Below are positions 20,138 to 29,750 of a stretch of 64,000 nt of DNA, in pieces. Numbering within the stretch: the first letter of the stretch is position 1; the number at the start of each line of letters is the position of its first letter. The notes beneath the pieces are model-generated. The model was not told the DNA's origin and searched no databases. It worked only from the letters and a program-made list of their open reading frames with translations. Location: NCBI RefSeq assembly GCF_006351925.1, contig NZ_CP040924.1:2130001-2194000 (forward strand), read 5' to 3'. A program made the translations under genes and the position numbers. The DNA is from Clostridium thermarum (GTDB taxonomy: Bacteria > Bacillota > Clostridia > Clostridiales > Clostridiaceae).

Positions 20138-20143
20138 AGAAAT

Positions 20144-20176
20144 GGGACAGAGGGACGTTGCTTATGTCCCTCTGTT
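20144..20176. repeat. element A copy 3
   Basis: GGGACAGAGGGACGTTGCTT followed by ATGTCCCTCTGT, six bases after the chemoreceptor TAA. The complementary GGGAC and GTCCC arms form a hairpin. Confidence 0.8.
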
Positions 20177-20183
20177 TCAACAT

Positions 20184-20222
20184 AAAAACCTATGCTAAAG
20201 CTACTGTTGTGCATAGGTTTTT
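20184..20222. terminator. bidirectional intrinsic terminator
   Basis: AAAACCTATGC and GCATAGGTTTT pair around a short loop, with T or A runs on both flanks. It separates the convergent chemoreceptor and coiled-coil genes. Confidence 0.75.
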
Positions 20223-20242
20223 ATTGTATGATTATTTATATA

Positions 20243-20545
20243 TTATTTCACAGCTTTTAACTTTGCAATATCATTCCAATTGCTGCTTGTTATAATCTCT
20301 AGGTTGGTTAAATCTTTTCTAAGTGTTTCTACTTCACCTTTTATATGCGCTATATCCATAGCCATTTTATCATGCTCAGCCCTATTTACTTCTGCGGAAT
20401 GTTCAAGAGCTTTAACTATTTGATATGTTTCCTCTTGCTTAATCTTAAGTTCATTTATGTCTGATTTAATATTCTTTATATCAGACTGCATGGCCTTCAT
20501 ATCAGACTGCATATTCCTTAAGATTTCCAGTATCTCTTTATCCAT
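20243..20545 (-). CDS. small coiled-coil protein
   Basis: Hypothetical protein of 100 residues, almost entirely heptad-patterned helix with repeated MQSDMKAMQSDIKNIKSDI phrases. This type is common in clostridia and has no known function. AGGTGGTGA precedes the ATG. A decayed relative of the same kind lies at 58643-58932. Confidence 0.75.
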   Translation of the reverse strand: MDKEILEILRNMQSDMKAMQSDIKNIKSDINELKIKQEETYQIVKALEHSAEVNRAEHDKMAMDIAHIKGEVETLRKDLTNLEIITSSNWNDIAKLKAVK

Positions 20546-20685
20546 ATAGTTTCACCACCTAACTAATATTATATCATAATTTAATTTGTGTAAAAGTACT
20601 TTAATAGAGAATCTTTAAAAGAAAGGTAGCATAATATTCCTCCTCTAACATGTTATAACTATATTATTGACATAATCCGGAACAT

Positions 20686-21042
20686 TTATTCGGAGAAATA
20701 TATGTTTTGGTATATGATTTTCCAATATACTTTTGTCACCAAATCAATGTGTAACAGCCAATAAACATTATCACGGTCAAAGGCTGCATTTATTGCAGCA
20801 ATGTGTTCCTCATATACTAATGATACAAACTTATCCCATCTGCTTGTCTTTCGAAAAATATATGTGACGAAAAATTTTCCCTCAACCTGATTTTCGTAAT
20901 ACTTAACTAAGTCAAAGGATTCTTTTATATCTTCAAAATCCGTCGGTTGAATTAAATCTTCCTCCCGAAATTTAGAGTCAACTTTATGTTTATGTCCATA
21001 ACCACATACAAATAAAGTACCTCCATCAGCGCTATAGTCCAT
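20686..21042 (-). CDS. hypothetical protein, 118 residues
   Basis: No family recognised. The protein is acidic and aromatic-rich and has no membrane segment or signal. The start is moved to the sixth codon of the open frame because GAGGT lies seven bases from that ATG, whereas the first ATG (21057) has no ribosome-binding site. It stands alone between unrelated minus-strand genes. Confidence 0.5.
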   Translation of the reverse strand: MDYSADGGTLFVCGYGHKHKVDSKFREEDLIQPTDFEDIKESFDLVKYYENQVEGKFFVTYIFRKTSRWDKFVSLVYEEHIAAINAAFDRDNVYWLLHIDLVTKVYWKIIYQNIYFSE

Positions 21043-21183
21043 TATTATATACCTCATTCTATCTGTTTCTAATAAATAATCTCAAATTACTGATTAAATT
21101 ATAGCATATACTTATACCTACAGATACATAAAAGGCATGCAACATCATGCTGCATGCTCTATTATCATATATTCACAATATTC

Positions 21184-21222
21184 GGGACATAATCAACGTC
21201 CCTCTGTCCCTATCTGTCCCTA
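21184..21222. repeat. element A copy 4
   Basis: GGGACATAATCAACGTCCCT then CTGTCCC and a second CTGTCCCTA. The terminal CCCTA provides the TAG stop of the GH13 gene. Confidence 0.8.
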
Positions 21223-22851
21223 TCTCATCAAGTACATTGCTGCCTCATAGGGCCTCAAAGTTCTAGCAAGGGGCTCATCATAGTTACTGATCAGCAGTTC
21301 TAATTTGCCTTCATATTCACGTGGCAGTGAAAAAGGTATGGTATCCCCGTGGAAGTTTGCTATTACAAGTAACTTTGTATCGCCATGGGTTCTTGTATAG
21401 GCAAAAATACCAGGATGGTCTTCATACAAGAGTTCATAGTCCCCTTTCACAAATACTTCATATTCCTTTCTAAGTCTGATCAGCTTTTTATAGTAATTGA
21501 AAATTGAATTTTTATCCCGAAGTACTGACTCAGCATTTATTTCTGTGTAATTTGGATTTACCTTGATCCATGGGGTACCGTCTGTAAAGCCGGCATTGGT
21601 GCTGCTGTCCCACTGCATTGGGGTTCTGGCGTTGTCACGGCCTTTACTGTAGATGGACTTCATGATGTCTTCTATTGGATAACCGGCTGCCTTACGCTCA
21701 GCGTATAGGTTTAAGGTTTCTATGTCTCTGTAATCTTCTATAGGGAATTTCACATTTGTCATGCCCAGTTCCTCCCCTTGGTAGATGTAGGGGGTTCCCT
21801 GCATGCCGTGGAGAACTGTGGCCAACATCTTGGCGGATTCCACCCGGTACTCTCCATCGTTTCCCCATCTTGACACAATTCTGGGCAGGTCATGATTGTT
21901 CCAGAACAGGCTGTTCCAGCCCACCTGGTAAAGTTCCTTCTGCCATTTTGACAATACCCTCTTTAATTTCAAGAAGTCTAATGGAGCCAAATCCCACTTG
22001 GACTTGCCTTCCTCCTGGTCCAGGCCTATGTGTTCAAATTGGAACACCATGGAGAATTCACTACCATCGGGATTGCTGTACAGCCTTGCCCTCTCAGGGT
22101 TAGCTCCCCATGCCTCTCCTACCGTTATCAGGTTACCCTTTTGGAAGGTTTCCTTTGATAATTCCTGGATAAATTCATGGAGCCTTGGTCCATTTCCGGT
22201 GATTTTTAAATCCGGCTCTTTGGCTATCTGGTCTATTACATCCAGCCTAAAGCCTCCCACGCCCTTGTCCATCCACCACAGGATCGTGTCGTAAATTTCC
22301 CGGCGCACCTTAGGGTTCTCCCAGTTTAAGTCCGGTTGCTTTACGGAAAACTGGTGGAAGTAATACTGGCCCACTTCCGGTACCCATTGCCAAGCTGACC
22401 CGCCAAAGCAGGCTATCATGTCATTGGGCGGTGTGCCTTCTACCCCATCCCTCCACACATAGTAGTCATGATAGGGGTTGTCTTTGCTCTTTTTGGCTTC
22501 TAAAAACCACATGTGTTCATCGGAGGTATGGTTCAATACCAAGTCCATGATGATAGATATGTTTCTCTTTTTGGCTTCCGCTATCAGTCTCTCCATATCC
22601 TCCATAGTCCCAAACATGAGGTCAATGTCCTGATAGTCGGAAATGTCGTAGCCATTATCATCCTGGGGAGACTTGTATACCGGGGAAAGCCATATGGCAT
22701 CAATTCCTAATTCCTGAAGGTAGTCCAGCCGGCTTATTATTCCCTGCAGGTCTCCTATGCCGTCCCCGTTGCTGTCCTGAAAGCTCTTTGGGTATATTTG
22801 ATATACCACTGCATTTTTCCACCACTTATCACTTCTGCCTTCTGTCCTCAT
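21220..22851 (-). CDS. GH13 oligo-1,6-glucosidase / alpha-glucosidase
   Basis: Cytoplasmic exo-alpha-glucosidase of about 543 residues. The start is the ATG with AAGGAGTGC nine bases upstream, 14 bases after the GH66 stop; an in-frame start at 22890 would run into GH66. GH13 signatures in order: WWKNAVVYQIYPKSF, DLVLNHTSDEH, GFRLDVID with nucleophile Asp204, VGEAWG with acid/base Glu246, and NNHDLPR with Asp321. Val directly after the nucleophile Asp is the residue associated with alpha-1,6 preference, whereas Thr marks alpha-1,4 maltases. With GH66 upstream it should finish isomalto-oligosaccharides to glucose. The stop is given by element A copy 4. Confidence 0.92.
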   Translation of the reverse strand: MRTEGRSDKWWKNAVVYQIYPKSFQDSNGDGIGDLQGIISRLDYLQELGIDAIWLSPVYKSPQDDNGYDISDYQDIDLMFGTMEDMERLIAEAKKRNISIIMDLVLNHTSDEHMWFLEAKKSKDNPYHDYYVWRDGVEGTPPNDMIACFGGSAWQWVPEVGQYYFHQFSVKQPDLNWENPKVRREIYDTILWWMDKGVGGFRLDVIDQIAKEPDLKITGNGPRLHEFIQELSKETFQKGNLITVGEAWGANPERARLYSNPDGSEFSMVFQFEHIGLDQEEGKSKWDLAPLDFLKLKRVLSKWQKELYQVGWNSLFWNNHDLPRIVSRWGNDGEYRVESAKMLATVLHGMQGTPYIYQGEELGMTNVKFPIEDYRDIETLNLYAERKAAGYPIEDIMKSIYSKGRDNARTPMQWDSSTNAGFTDGTPWIKVNPNYTEINAESVLRDKNSIFNYYKKLIRLRKEYEVFVKGDYELLYEDHPGIFAYTRTHGDTKLLVIANFHGDTIPFSLPREYEGKLELLISNYDEPLARTLRPYEAAMYLMR

Positions 22852-22865
22852 TTTTTCTGCACTCC

Positions 22866-24764
22866 TTATTTCATATATATCATGTCCCAATATTGTAAGT
22901 TTGGTACCGTGAAGGTCACAAACTTGCCTTTATCATCTGCACCGGTTTCGTATCTAAGCTCTGTGCTTTTGCTCTTATTGTAATCCGGTGAAGCCAAATA
23001 GACCTTGCTGATTTCTTTGTCCGTATAGTAAGTTACCTTTACATCCTTTACTTCTGTGGGAGCCTTCTTCTTTCCTCTCTCATCCCTCCATTCATTATCT
23101 GTTTCCAGGAGGTTGATGAGGTGCAGGATTTCATAATTTTCATCGGCCCTTGTGTAGGTCCAAATGCTGTCGGAAGCTCCCCCTTTTCCATGGGCATAGC
23201 CATCTATTTTCACTTCATTGTCTGTGGTCCACTGGCCATCTCGAAGGATATTTTCATAGGCCACTATAAAGTCAGCCATGGCCTGCATCTTAGCCCTTAA
23301 TTCCTCATCCATAAGTATATGGTCATCGGGGTAATATTCCACATGGAGCATCCTGTCCCCATTTCCCAGCTCCAACCTGCTTCCACCGGCAGCGTAGACT
23401 GCAGCATCACACAAAAGCACTCCCGGGGCATTCATATGGCCGTTTGTCTTGTAGTAGTTTATATAGGCCTTTACCACCAGTGACTTACCCTTGCCGTCAA
23501 TGGACTTTTCCTGACTGTCTTCCATTGACCGTTCCACTTCCCTTACCAGTGAAGCATAGGTATTGTAGGCCTTTCCTTCCCTATCATTGTCCCATGGCCA
23601 GAACTCGGTGTAGAGCACATCAGTGCTGCTTACATTGGCCTTCTCTATGCCTTGGGCCCCTACAGGGTTAAAGGAAAGATACTTGTCTCCAAGGGCTTCC
23701 TTGGCTGCATTTAAGAACTGGGTATAGGTGTCCTTCACATAATATATTGGGCTGCGATCTTCCTTGTAGCCCAGTGGCTCCCCATCCGCAGTCACCATCT
23801 TGCCCCACTCGCCAACAGTGTCTCCGTGCCAGCCATCAAAGTCAAAGGCTGTAAATATTTTTTTGGTCTCAGTAAAAATATGGTCCTGCCACTGTTTATT
23901 TAGGGGGTTTAGGAAAAAGAGATTGCCATTTCCTGATGGGGATAGGCCCATGCGGAAGGTAAAGTTGCCACTGCCCCTGTCATTGTCCTCTGCAAAGTAT
24001 AACTTCCACTGATTTGCTTCTGTGGGGTTCCCCTGGTCATCCACAAAAAAGCTATCTGTACCTGCATAGATCATATTGTAGGCCATGCTGGCCATATTCC
24101 TTTCTTTTGCGGCACTTATATAGCCCGCTACGGTTTCTCCGAAGATCTCTCTGCCGGACCAGTCCTTCCATACTCCTGGGTTCTCTGCCGTAATCCCATC
24201 AGCCAGGGGTTGATGGTGCAAATAGTGCCAGTCATAGTACTCAATGCCGTTGATGTGGTACCGGTTCATCTTCTCTATTTTGCCACTTGTATCTACTTTG
24301 TCTCCAAAGTCAGCTAAGTAGCCATAACGGGGAAACTTTACCCAAGTTGAAGAAACGTCCACTCCAATGGTATCGGATACTGCAAAGTCGCCAAGGTTGT
24401 CTCCCAAGCCAATTTCTATAAGATATCCTTTAAAGTCCCCTTCTGGAGCTGTCCACTGATATTCAGCATAAATCTCCTCACCGGCCTTAAGATTAAGGTT
24501 CCCTATTGTATCTTCATATATTACCTCTTCCAAATGGGTAACCTTTAAAAGAACATTTATATTTTCTCTTGCAGTTTCAGAAGTATTTTTAACCACATAT
24601 TGAATTTTTACTCCATCCTGAGGTGAATACATAGCCTTGTCCGTTCCTCTTATCTCAACCTCTATTCCGGTTAAGTCAACCTGAGCACTTGCATTTTTAA
24701 TTATCATCATTCCTCCAAATACCAATATTAATATAACACAACAAATTATGATAACTTTCTTCAT
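22866..24764 (-). CDS. GH66 dextranase
   Basis: Secreted endo-alpha-1,6-glucanase of 632 residues. An N-terminal hydrophobic segment (1-22) serves as signal or anchor and an Ig-like domain follows to about 140. The catalytic barrel has GYLADFGDK, NGIEYYDWHYLHHQP, GWHGDTVGEWG with probable nucleophile Asp315, and LYTEFWPWD with probable acid Glu387; the 72-residue spacing equals that of the known GH66 pair. The CBM35 insert of cycloisomalto-oligosaccharide glucanotransferases is absent, so hydrolysis and not cyclisation is expected. AAAGGAG precedes the ATG. The transporter genes lie just upstream. Confidence 0.9.
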   Translation of the reverse strand: MKKVIIICCVILILVFGGMMIIKNASAQVDLTGIEVEIRGTDKAMYSPQDGVKIQYVVKNTSETARENINVLLKVTHLEEVIYEDTIGNLNLKAGEEIYAEYQWTAPEGDFKGYLIEIGLGDNLGDFAVSDTIGVDVSSTWVKFPRYGYLADFGDKVDTSGKIEKMNRYHINGIEYYDWHYLHHQPLADGITAENPGVWKDWSGREIFGETVAGYISAAKERNMASMAYNMIYAGTDSFFVDDQGNPTEANQWKLYFAEDNDRGSGNFTFRMGLSPSGNGNLFFLNPLNKQWQDHIFTETKKIFTAFDFDGWHGDTVGEWGKMVTADGEPLGYKEDRSPIYYVKDTYTQFLNAAKEALGDKYLSFNPVGAQGIEKANVSSTDVLYTEFWPWDNDREGKAYNTYASLVREVERSMEDSQEKSIDGKGKSLVVKAYINYYKTNGHMNAPGVLLCDAAVYAAGGSRLELGNGDRMLHVEYYPDDHILMDEELRAKMQAMADFIVAYENILRDGQWTTDNEVKIDGYAHGKGGASDSIWTYTRADENYEILHLINLLETDNEWRDERGKKKAPTEVKDVKVTYYTDKEISKVYLASPDYNKSKSTELRYETGADDKGKFVTFTVPNLQYWDMIYMK

Positions 24765-24767
24765 AAA

Positions 24768-25661
24768 CTACTCCTTTACCGAACCCATGACAATACCAGT
24801 GATCAAGTATTTCTGCAAAACCGGATAAATCATCATCAAAGGAATAACTGCCACCACAATCTTTGCAGCATTTAGGTTCTTATTTGATAGTTCTGTGAGA
24901 TTTCCCAAGGAGCTGCTGCTGAGGCCTGACTTCAGCATGGCCTGAATGTCTACGGTCAAAGACTGGATATACGTCATAATGGGATAATTTACAGGCTTTT
25001 GAATGTATATAAGACCGCTGAAAAAGTCGTTCCAGCTTCCCACTATGCTGAACAGGGCAATAGTAGCCAAACAGGGTTTGGCACAGGGCACCAGTACCCT
25101 TACCAGTACCTGAAAGGGTCCTGCACCGTCGATAATAGCCGCTTCCTCCAAGGACTTGGGGATGCCCAGGAAGAAGTTCATCAGCAAAATTACATTAAAT
25201 ATTGGTAGTGCACCGGGTAAAATCAAGGCCCAAATGCTGTTCAGCAGGCCTAAATCTTTAACTAATATATAAGTGGGAATCATACCACCGTTAAACAACA
25301 TGGCAAAAATCAAAAGGTTCATATAGATGTTTCTGCTACGAAACTCTTGTTTATTTTTTGTAAGAGGATAGGCCATCAATACTATCAATACCATGTTAAT
25401 GGCTAATGCAAGGAAAACCCTTTCCACAGAGATTAAAAAGGACCTCCAAAACTGCTTATCCTCCAGGATCTTGGTGTAGGCTGCTAGTGTAAAGTCAACA
25501 GGCTTTAGCCCAACTTTGTTTGCAGTTACTGCTGAACTGCCGCTGAAGGAGATGGCCACAATATTCCACAGGGGAAGAAGGCAGGCCAGTCCTAACAGTG
25601 CAACTATTGTATAAATAGTCGCTACCCTTAATCTGGATTTGAAATTCTTATTTTCTATCAT
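24768..25661 (-). CDS. ABC transporter permease, LplC/YtcP type
   Basis: Inner-membrane sugar permease of 297 residues with six membrane segments and an EAA loop EEAAIIDGAGPFQVLVRVLVP. GGAGGGAAGACC precedes the ATG. It lies 3 bases upstream of GH66 and 11 bases downstream of its partner permease. It should import isomalto-oligosaccharides made by the dextranase. Confidence 0.92.
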   Translation of the reverse strand: MIENKNFKSRLRVATIYTIVALLGLACLLPLWNIVAISFSGSSAVTANKVGLKPVDFTLAAYTKILEDKQFWRSFLISVERVFLALAINMVLIVLMAYPLTKNKQEFRSRNIYMNLLIFAMLFNGGMIPTYILVKDLGLLNSIWALILPGALPIFNVILLMNFFLGIPKSLEEAAIIDGAGPFQVLVRVLVPCAKPCLATIALFSIVGSWNDFFSGLIYIQKPVNYPIMTYIQSLTVDIQAMLKSGLSSSSLGNLTELSNKNLNAAKIVVAVIPLMMIYPVLQKYLITGIVMGSVKE

Positions 25662-25672
25662 GGTCTTCCCTC

Positions 25673-26581
25673 CTAGAATATTTTTCTGTCAGTGAATTTC
25701 TTCGTAAGCCCATTGGCAGTCAGAATCAATATCATGCCCACTATGGATCTGCATAATCCTACTGCCGAACCAAAGCTGTACTGGCGGCCTACTAAACCAA
25801 TTCTATATACATAGGTATCCAGCACATCACCGGTTTCGTAGACTATTGGGGAGTACAAGTTATATATCTGATCAAAGCCTGCACTTAAGATACCTGTGAG
25901 GCTGGTAGCTGCCATAAGGAGAATTATGGGCATCATACCCGGTATGGTTACGTGCCATACCCTCTTCCACCAGGTGGCTCCATCAATGGCTGCAGCCTCA
26001 TGAAGGCCCGGGTCAATGGCAGTAATGGCTGCCAGGTAAACCACGGAGTTGTAACCAAACTCCTTCCATACGTCTGTGCCGATGACTAGAGGCTGGAAGG
26101 TCTTGTTACTGCCAAGGAAGTTTATCTTCTCCAAGCCTATGGAGGATAAGATCTGATTCACAGACCCGTCCAAATTAAACATGTTAACTATAACCGAAGC
26201 TAAAACAACCCAGGATAAAAAATGAGGTAAGTATACTATGGTCTGTACTGTCTTTTTGAAAAATTTGATTCTTATTTCATTTAATAGGATGGAAAAAGCT
26301 ATGGCCATAAAGGTGCCTAGGAGGATTTTTCCTAAGGCTATGGTCAAGGTATTTCCTATTACCTTGCCAATGTCTGGCAGTTTTATCATATAAGTAAAGT
26401 GCTTAAGCCCTACAAAATTTGACCCCCACAGGCCTTTTGCCGGGACAAAGTCCTGGAAGGCCATAATAATTCCTACCATAGGTATATAACTGAATACTAT
26501 GAGAAAGAACAGGCCGGGCATCATCATAAGATGATACTTAAATTCGGTTTGTCTTTTCCTGCGCCGCGTCATACTTGGCAT
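25673..26581 (-). CDS. ABC transporter permease, LplB type
   Basis: Partner permease of 302 residues: a basic N-terminus, six membrane segments, and an EAA loop HEAAAIDGATWWKRVWHVTIP. GGAGGGATCGTA precedes the ATG. The LplB/LplC/LipO subclass is usual for long oligosaccharides in Firmicutes and relies on a shared ATPase, which is not present here. Confidence 0.92.
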   Translation of the reverse strand: MPSMTRRRKRQTEFKYHLMMMPGLFFLIVFSYIPMVGIIMAFQDFVPAKGLWGSNFVGLKHFTYMIKLPDIGKVIGNTLTIALGKILLGTFMAIAFSILLNEIRIKFFKKTVQTIVYLPHFLSWVVLASVIVNMFNLDGSVNQILSSIGLEKINFLGSNKTFQPLVIGTDVWKEFGYNSVVYLAAITAIDPGLHEAAAIDGATWWKRVWHVTIPGMMPIILLMAATSLTGILSAGFDQIYNLYSPIVYETGDVLDTYVYRIGLVGRQYSFGSAVGLCRSIVGMILILTANGLTKKFTDRKIF

Positions 26582-26603
26582 TACGATCCCTCCACTCTAT
26601 TGA

Positions 26604-26641
26604 AAACAGCCATACACTTCTTTATTGAGGCATGGCTGTTT
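26604..26641 (-). other. attenuator-like hairpin after binding-protein gene
   Basis: AAACAGCCAT and ATGGCTGTTT pair around an 18-base loop. On the transcribed strand four T residues follow, giving at most a partial terminator. Position matches the hairpin after the binding-protein gene of the other locus and would keep binding protein in excess over permeases. Confidence 0.5.
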
Positions 26642-26655
26642 ATACTGCTCTATGC

Positions 26656-28383
26656 TTAATTAAGCTGTTCTTCTATTTCGGATATAATCTGACTTCCGCC
26701 CATTGAGTACCAATCTTCAACGAACTTGTCAAAAGCTTGTTCTACATCAACAGCCCCGATGGCCATCTTAATAAATACTTCTTCTTCTAACTTACCAAGA
26801 TTACCCCAGTTGGTTTCCATAGTTGGTGTAGTTTCAGGAAACACCGGTGTCAGCCAATTAAAGGTGCCCTTTTCTGTTAGGGTCTGAATTAATTCTATGC
26901 CATTCATACGGGAGTGGTACTTAGACCAATCGGTAACATCTGCCTTTGCAGGATCTTCCATATACTTCTTTACATTTTGTATAACATTCTTAGACTCTGT
27001 TGTTCTGGCCTCTTCTATGGCAATTTCGCCCTTTACTCCTCTTTCAATGTCAGAGTAGTCATCCAGCATTGAAGTATAGGGATTAACTTCTATATTAAAT
27101 GGTCTTACGGACCCGTCTACACCGTCTTTTAGGTATTTAGCAACTTCCGGATAGTCCGCTTCCAGTGTTTTTGAGTTCATCATTTCATCATAGAATAAGT
27201 TTGCAATTTTGATTGCAGCTTCAGGATGCTTAAAACCTTTTCTTACTACGATATAGCCTCCTGTTGCATCATTATGCTTTACATTAACCTTGCCATTACC
27301 ATCTTCAATAGCATAGCATTCAAAGGTTGCCTTGTTGTCCATAGCACGGACATTATTTAGAAGCCAGTCCGGAATGTGCCATGTTCCAAAGGTAATACCT
27401 GTTTGTCCATTAGCTAATAGGGCTGTGATGTCATCCCAGGTTCTAACTCCCAGCTGTGGATCTACAAGACCGGTCTTAAACCATTCAGCCACTTTTTTCA
27501 TAGCTTCCTTTGTCTCCTTTGTTGTAGAACCGTAAACAACCTTTCCATCAACCTTCAACCAAGTCTTTGGATAAGCTCCGTAAGCATAGGCTATGGAATT
27601 GATACTGTAAGTACCGTCAGGGTCACTGGAAGTTAACCATGGTGCAAAGGCCATACCAACAACGTTATCAGCCTTTCCCGGATTTTTAGCCATAAATTCC
27701 TTTGCTATCATTTCTAATTCACTTATAGTAATGCACTTATTTCCATCCTCATCGATTTTTAATCCAAGCTGATCCATCCAGTCACTGCGGATCCAAACTT
27801 CACTTGGACCTGGATCTCCGTTTGTTCCCGGAAGAGCCATTATCTTACCATCAAAGGTTACATTTTTTAAGGCACGGCCATCATAGGAATCATATACCTT
27901 TTTAAGATAATCACTGGCATAGGTGTTATAAACCTCGGTCAAGTCTTCTATCAAATCGTTATTATATAGTTCTCTTAGTTCATCTAAGGTTGATACCTTC
28001 ATCATATCCGGTAGTTCCGCAGCAGATAGGGCCAGGGATACCAGTCTATTATAATCGTCACCGTTGGCTTCAAATTCGTCCACGATTTTTATGTTCAGCA
28101 CGGACTTTACCCAACGGGTATAGGCATTGTTTTCGTAGGTGTCTCCATCAGGCAGCTTTGGATTTTGCAAGGTCTGCCTGCCCATAGTAATTGTAATTTC
28201 TTCCTTGTATGGACTTAGTGGCCCATCTTCTTCCCCGGCAGCACTGCCGTTTTGTGATGTTTCGTTGCCTGTTTTTTCAGGCTCTTTACCTGTATCTTTT
28301 CCACTGCAGGCTGCCATGGAAACTGTCATGGAAACTGCCAACATAGCAGCTCCTATATGCTTTAATAAAGCTCTTCTCTTCAT
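26656..28383 (-). CDS. ABC transporter solute-binding lipoprotein, LipO/YtcQ type
   Basis: Binding lipoprotein of 575 residues. The signal peptide ends in SMAAC with Cys26 lipidated, followed by a Glu/Gly/Ser linker and a large binding fold (ITITMGRQTLQNPKLPDGDTYENNAYTRWV). This size is usual for LipO-type proteins that work with LplB/LplC permeases. It is the first gene of the dextran operon. It diverges from the two-component system, which probably controls it; a TATACT-like -10 lies at 28465-28470 on the minus strand. Confidence 0.92.
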   Translation of the reverse strand: MKRRALLKHIGAAMLAVSMTVSMAACSGKDTGKEPEKTGNETSQNGSAAGEEDGPLSPYKEEITITMGRQTLQNPKLPDGDTYENNAYTRWVKSVLNIKIVDEFEANGDDYNRLVSLALSAAELPDMMKVSTLDELRELYNNDLIEDLTEVYNTYASDYLKKVYDSYDGRALKNVTFDGKIMALPGTNGDPGPSEVWIRSDWMDQLGLKIDEDGNKCITISELEMIAKEFMAKNPGKADNVVGMAFAPWLTSSDPDGTYSINSIAYAYGAYPKTWLKVDGKVVYGSTTKETKEAMKKVAEWFKTGLVDPQLGVRTWDDITALLANGQTGITFGTWHIPDWLLNNVRAMDNKATFECYAIEDGNGKVNVKHNDATGGYIVVRKGFKHPEAAIKIANLFYDEMMNSKTLEADYPEVAKYLKDGVDGSVRPFNIEVNPYTSMLDDYSDIERGVKGEIAIEEARTTESKNVIQNVKKYMEDPAKADVTDWSKYHSRMNGIELIQTLTEKGTFNWLTPVFPETTPTMETNWGNLGKLEEEVFIKMAIGAVDVEQAFDKFVEDWYSMGGSQIISEIEEQLN

Positions 28384-28546
28384 GCTTAACCCTCCATAAA
28401 TATATAAATCCCAAGTTTTAAATACTATAAAACCTTTTCAATGGCCACTGATCAGCTTAACCTAAGTATACTATTCCCTTAGGTCCACCGTAAATAAAAG
28501 AAATTCCACATTTATATCACTTTTTCTATATCCTGCTTTTGGTCAA

Positions 28547-28575
28547 TTGTTAAGGGTTTCATAAGGTGCTATACT
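28547..28575 (+). promoter_or_regulatory. promoter of two-component system
   Basis: TTGTTA at 28547-28552 and TATACT at 28570-28575 are separated by 17 bases, followed by AAGGAG and the response-regulator ATG at 28629. Confidence 0.6.
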
Positions 28576-28628
28576 GTAAATGTAATTAAAGCGGTAATAA
28601 TAAGAAGCCATCGAAAGGAGCAAGTGAT

Positions 28629-29750
28629 ATGTACAGACTCTTAATTGCAGATGACGAAAAGGATGAACGGGATGTGATTCAGTTCCTACTTAACAAATAT
28701 GGTTTTGAATTTGATGTGCTTCAGGCTTCTAACGGTAAAGAAGCGGTAAACATTTTGATGGAAGAGCCGGTAGATATTCTTATTACAGATATAAAAATGC
28801 CCTTTCTCAACGGTACTGAGGTTGCAGCAAAGGCTAAAACCATAAACCAGGATATTGAAATCCTCTTTTTCAGCGGTTATGACGATTTCGAATATGTAAA
28901 GACTGCCCTATCTCTGCATGCTGTTAATTACATCCTAAAGCCGGTGAATCCTGAGGAATTTAAAAAATCTATTGGGGAAATATTGGATACCATCATAGCC
29001 AGGGAGGCTGCCAGGGCAGAATCAGAGAAATATATAAAAGAATACTTTTTTAGTAAAAGTAAGAATATGAACAATGCCGGTTTGAGTTATGAAGATAAAG
29101 TTTCAGATGAAGAGGACAACCTTCTCTTAAAAAATATCGAACAAGCTATTAAAGAAAAGAATCCGGAAGGGCTGGCCAAGAATGTTAACTTGCTGCTGGA
29201 AAAGTACAGGGGTTCCCTAAAGGCCTCCCATATTTATGTCCGCTATCTTTGCACTACCCTGCTTTCAATTTTGATTGATGCCCTTCCCGGTGCAGGCAAA
29301 GAAGACTTTAAACAAGCTGCGGAAGAGGTCTATTCCTACAAACATTTTGCCCATATCAGAAAATTGATAGAAGAATATCTAAATATGGTTATGGATCAAA
29401 TGAAGGAGGAAGAAAATTCTCCAAAGCATGCCATCCACCTGGTTAAGCAATATATCCATGCCCATTACAAGGAGGACCTGAGCCTTAATCTACTGGCGGA
29501 TACGGTATTCTTAAGTCCTAAGTACCTCAGCAGCGCCTTTATCCATGCAACGGGCGTCAGCCTAAATAAGTACATCAAAAATGTGAGGATGGACAAGGCT
29601 AAAGACCTGCTCCTGACCACCAATATGAAGATTACAGACATTGGCCCCTCCGTTGGTTATTATAATGTGTCCTACTTTTGCAAGTGCTTTCAAGAGGAGT
29701 TTGGCCAAACACCGGATAAATACAGACAGAACAGGGGTAAAATTCAATGA
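28629..29750 (+). CDS. AraC-type response regulator (YesN-like)
   Basis: Transcription factor of 373 residues. Receiver domain 1-120 carries acidic Asp8/Asp9, phospho-acceptor Asp54 in LITDIKMP and Lys104 in YILKPVNP. A helical linker follows, then an AraC double helix-turn-helix about 270-370 (LSLNLLADTVFLSPKYLSSAF, ending in FGQTPDKYR). It overlaps the kinase gene by four bases (ATGA). Its likely target is the divergent dextran-uptake operon beginning at 28383. AAGGAG precedes the ATG. Confidence 0.93.
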   Translation: MYRLLIADDEKDERDVIQFLLNKYGFEFDVLQASNGKEAVNILMEEPVDILITDIKMPFLNGTEVAAKAKTINQDIEILFFSGYDDFEYVKTALSLHAVNYILKPVNPEEFKKSIGEILDTIIAREAARAESEKYIKEYFFSKSKNMNNAGLSYEDKVSDEEDNLLLKNIEQAIKEKNPEGLAKNVNLLLEKYRGSLKASHIYVRYLCTTLLSILIDALPGAGKEDFKQAAEEVYSYKHFAHIRKLIEEYLNMVMDQMKEEENSPKHAIHLVKQYIHAHYKEDLSLNLLADTVFLSPKYLSSAFIHATGVSLNKYIKNVRMDKAKDLLLTTNMKITDIGPSVGYYNVSYFCKCFQEEFGQTPDKYRQNRGKIQ

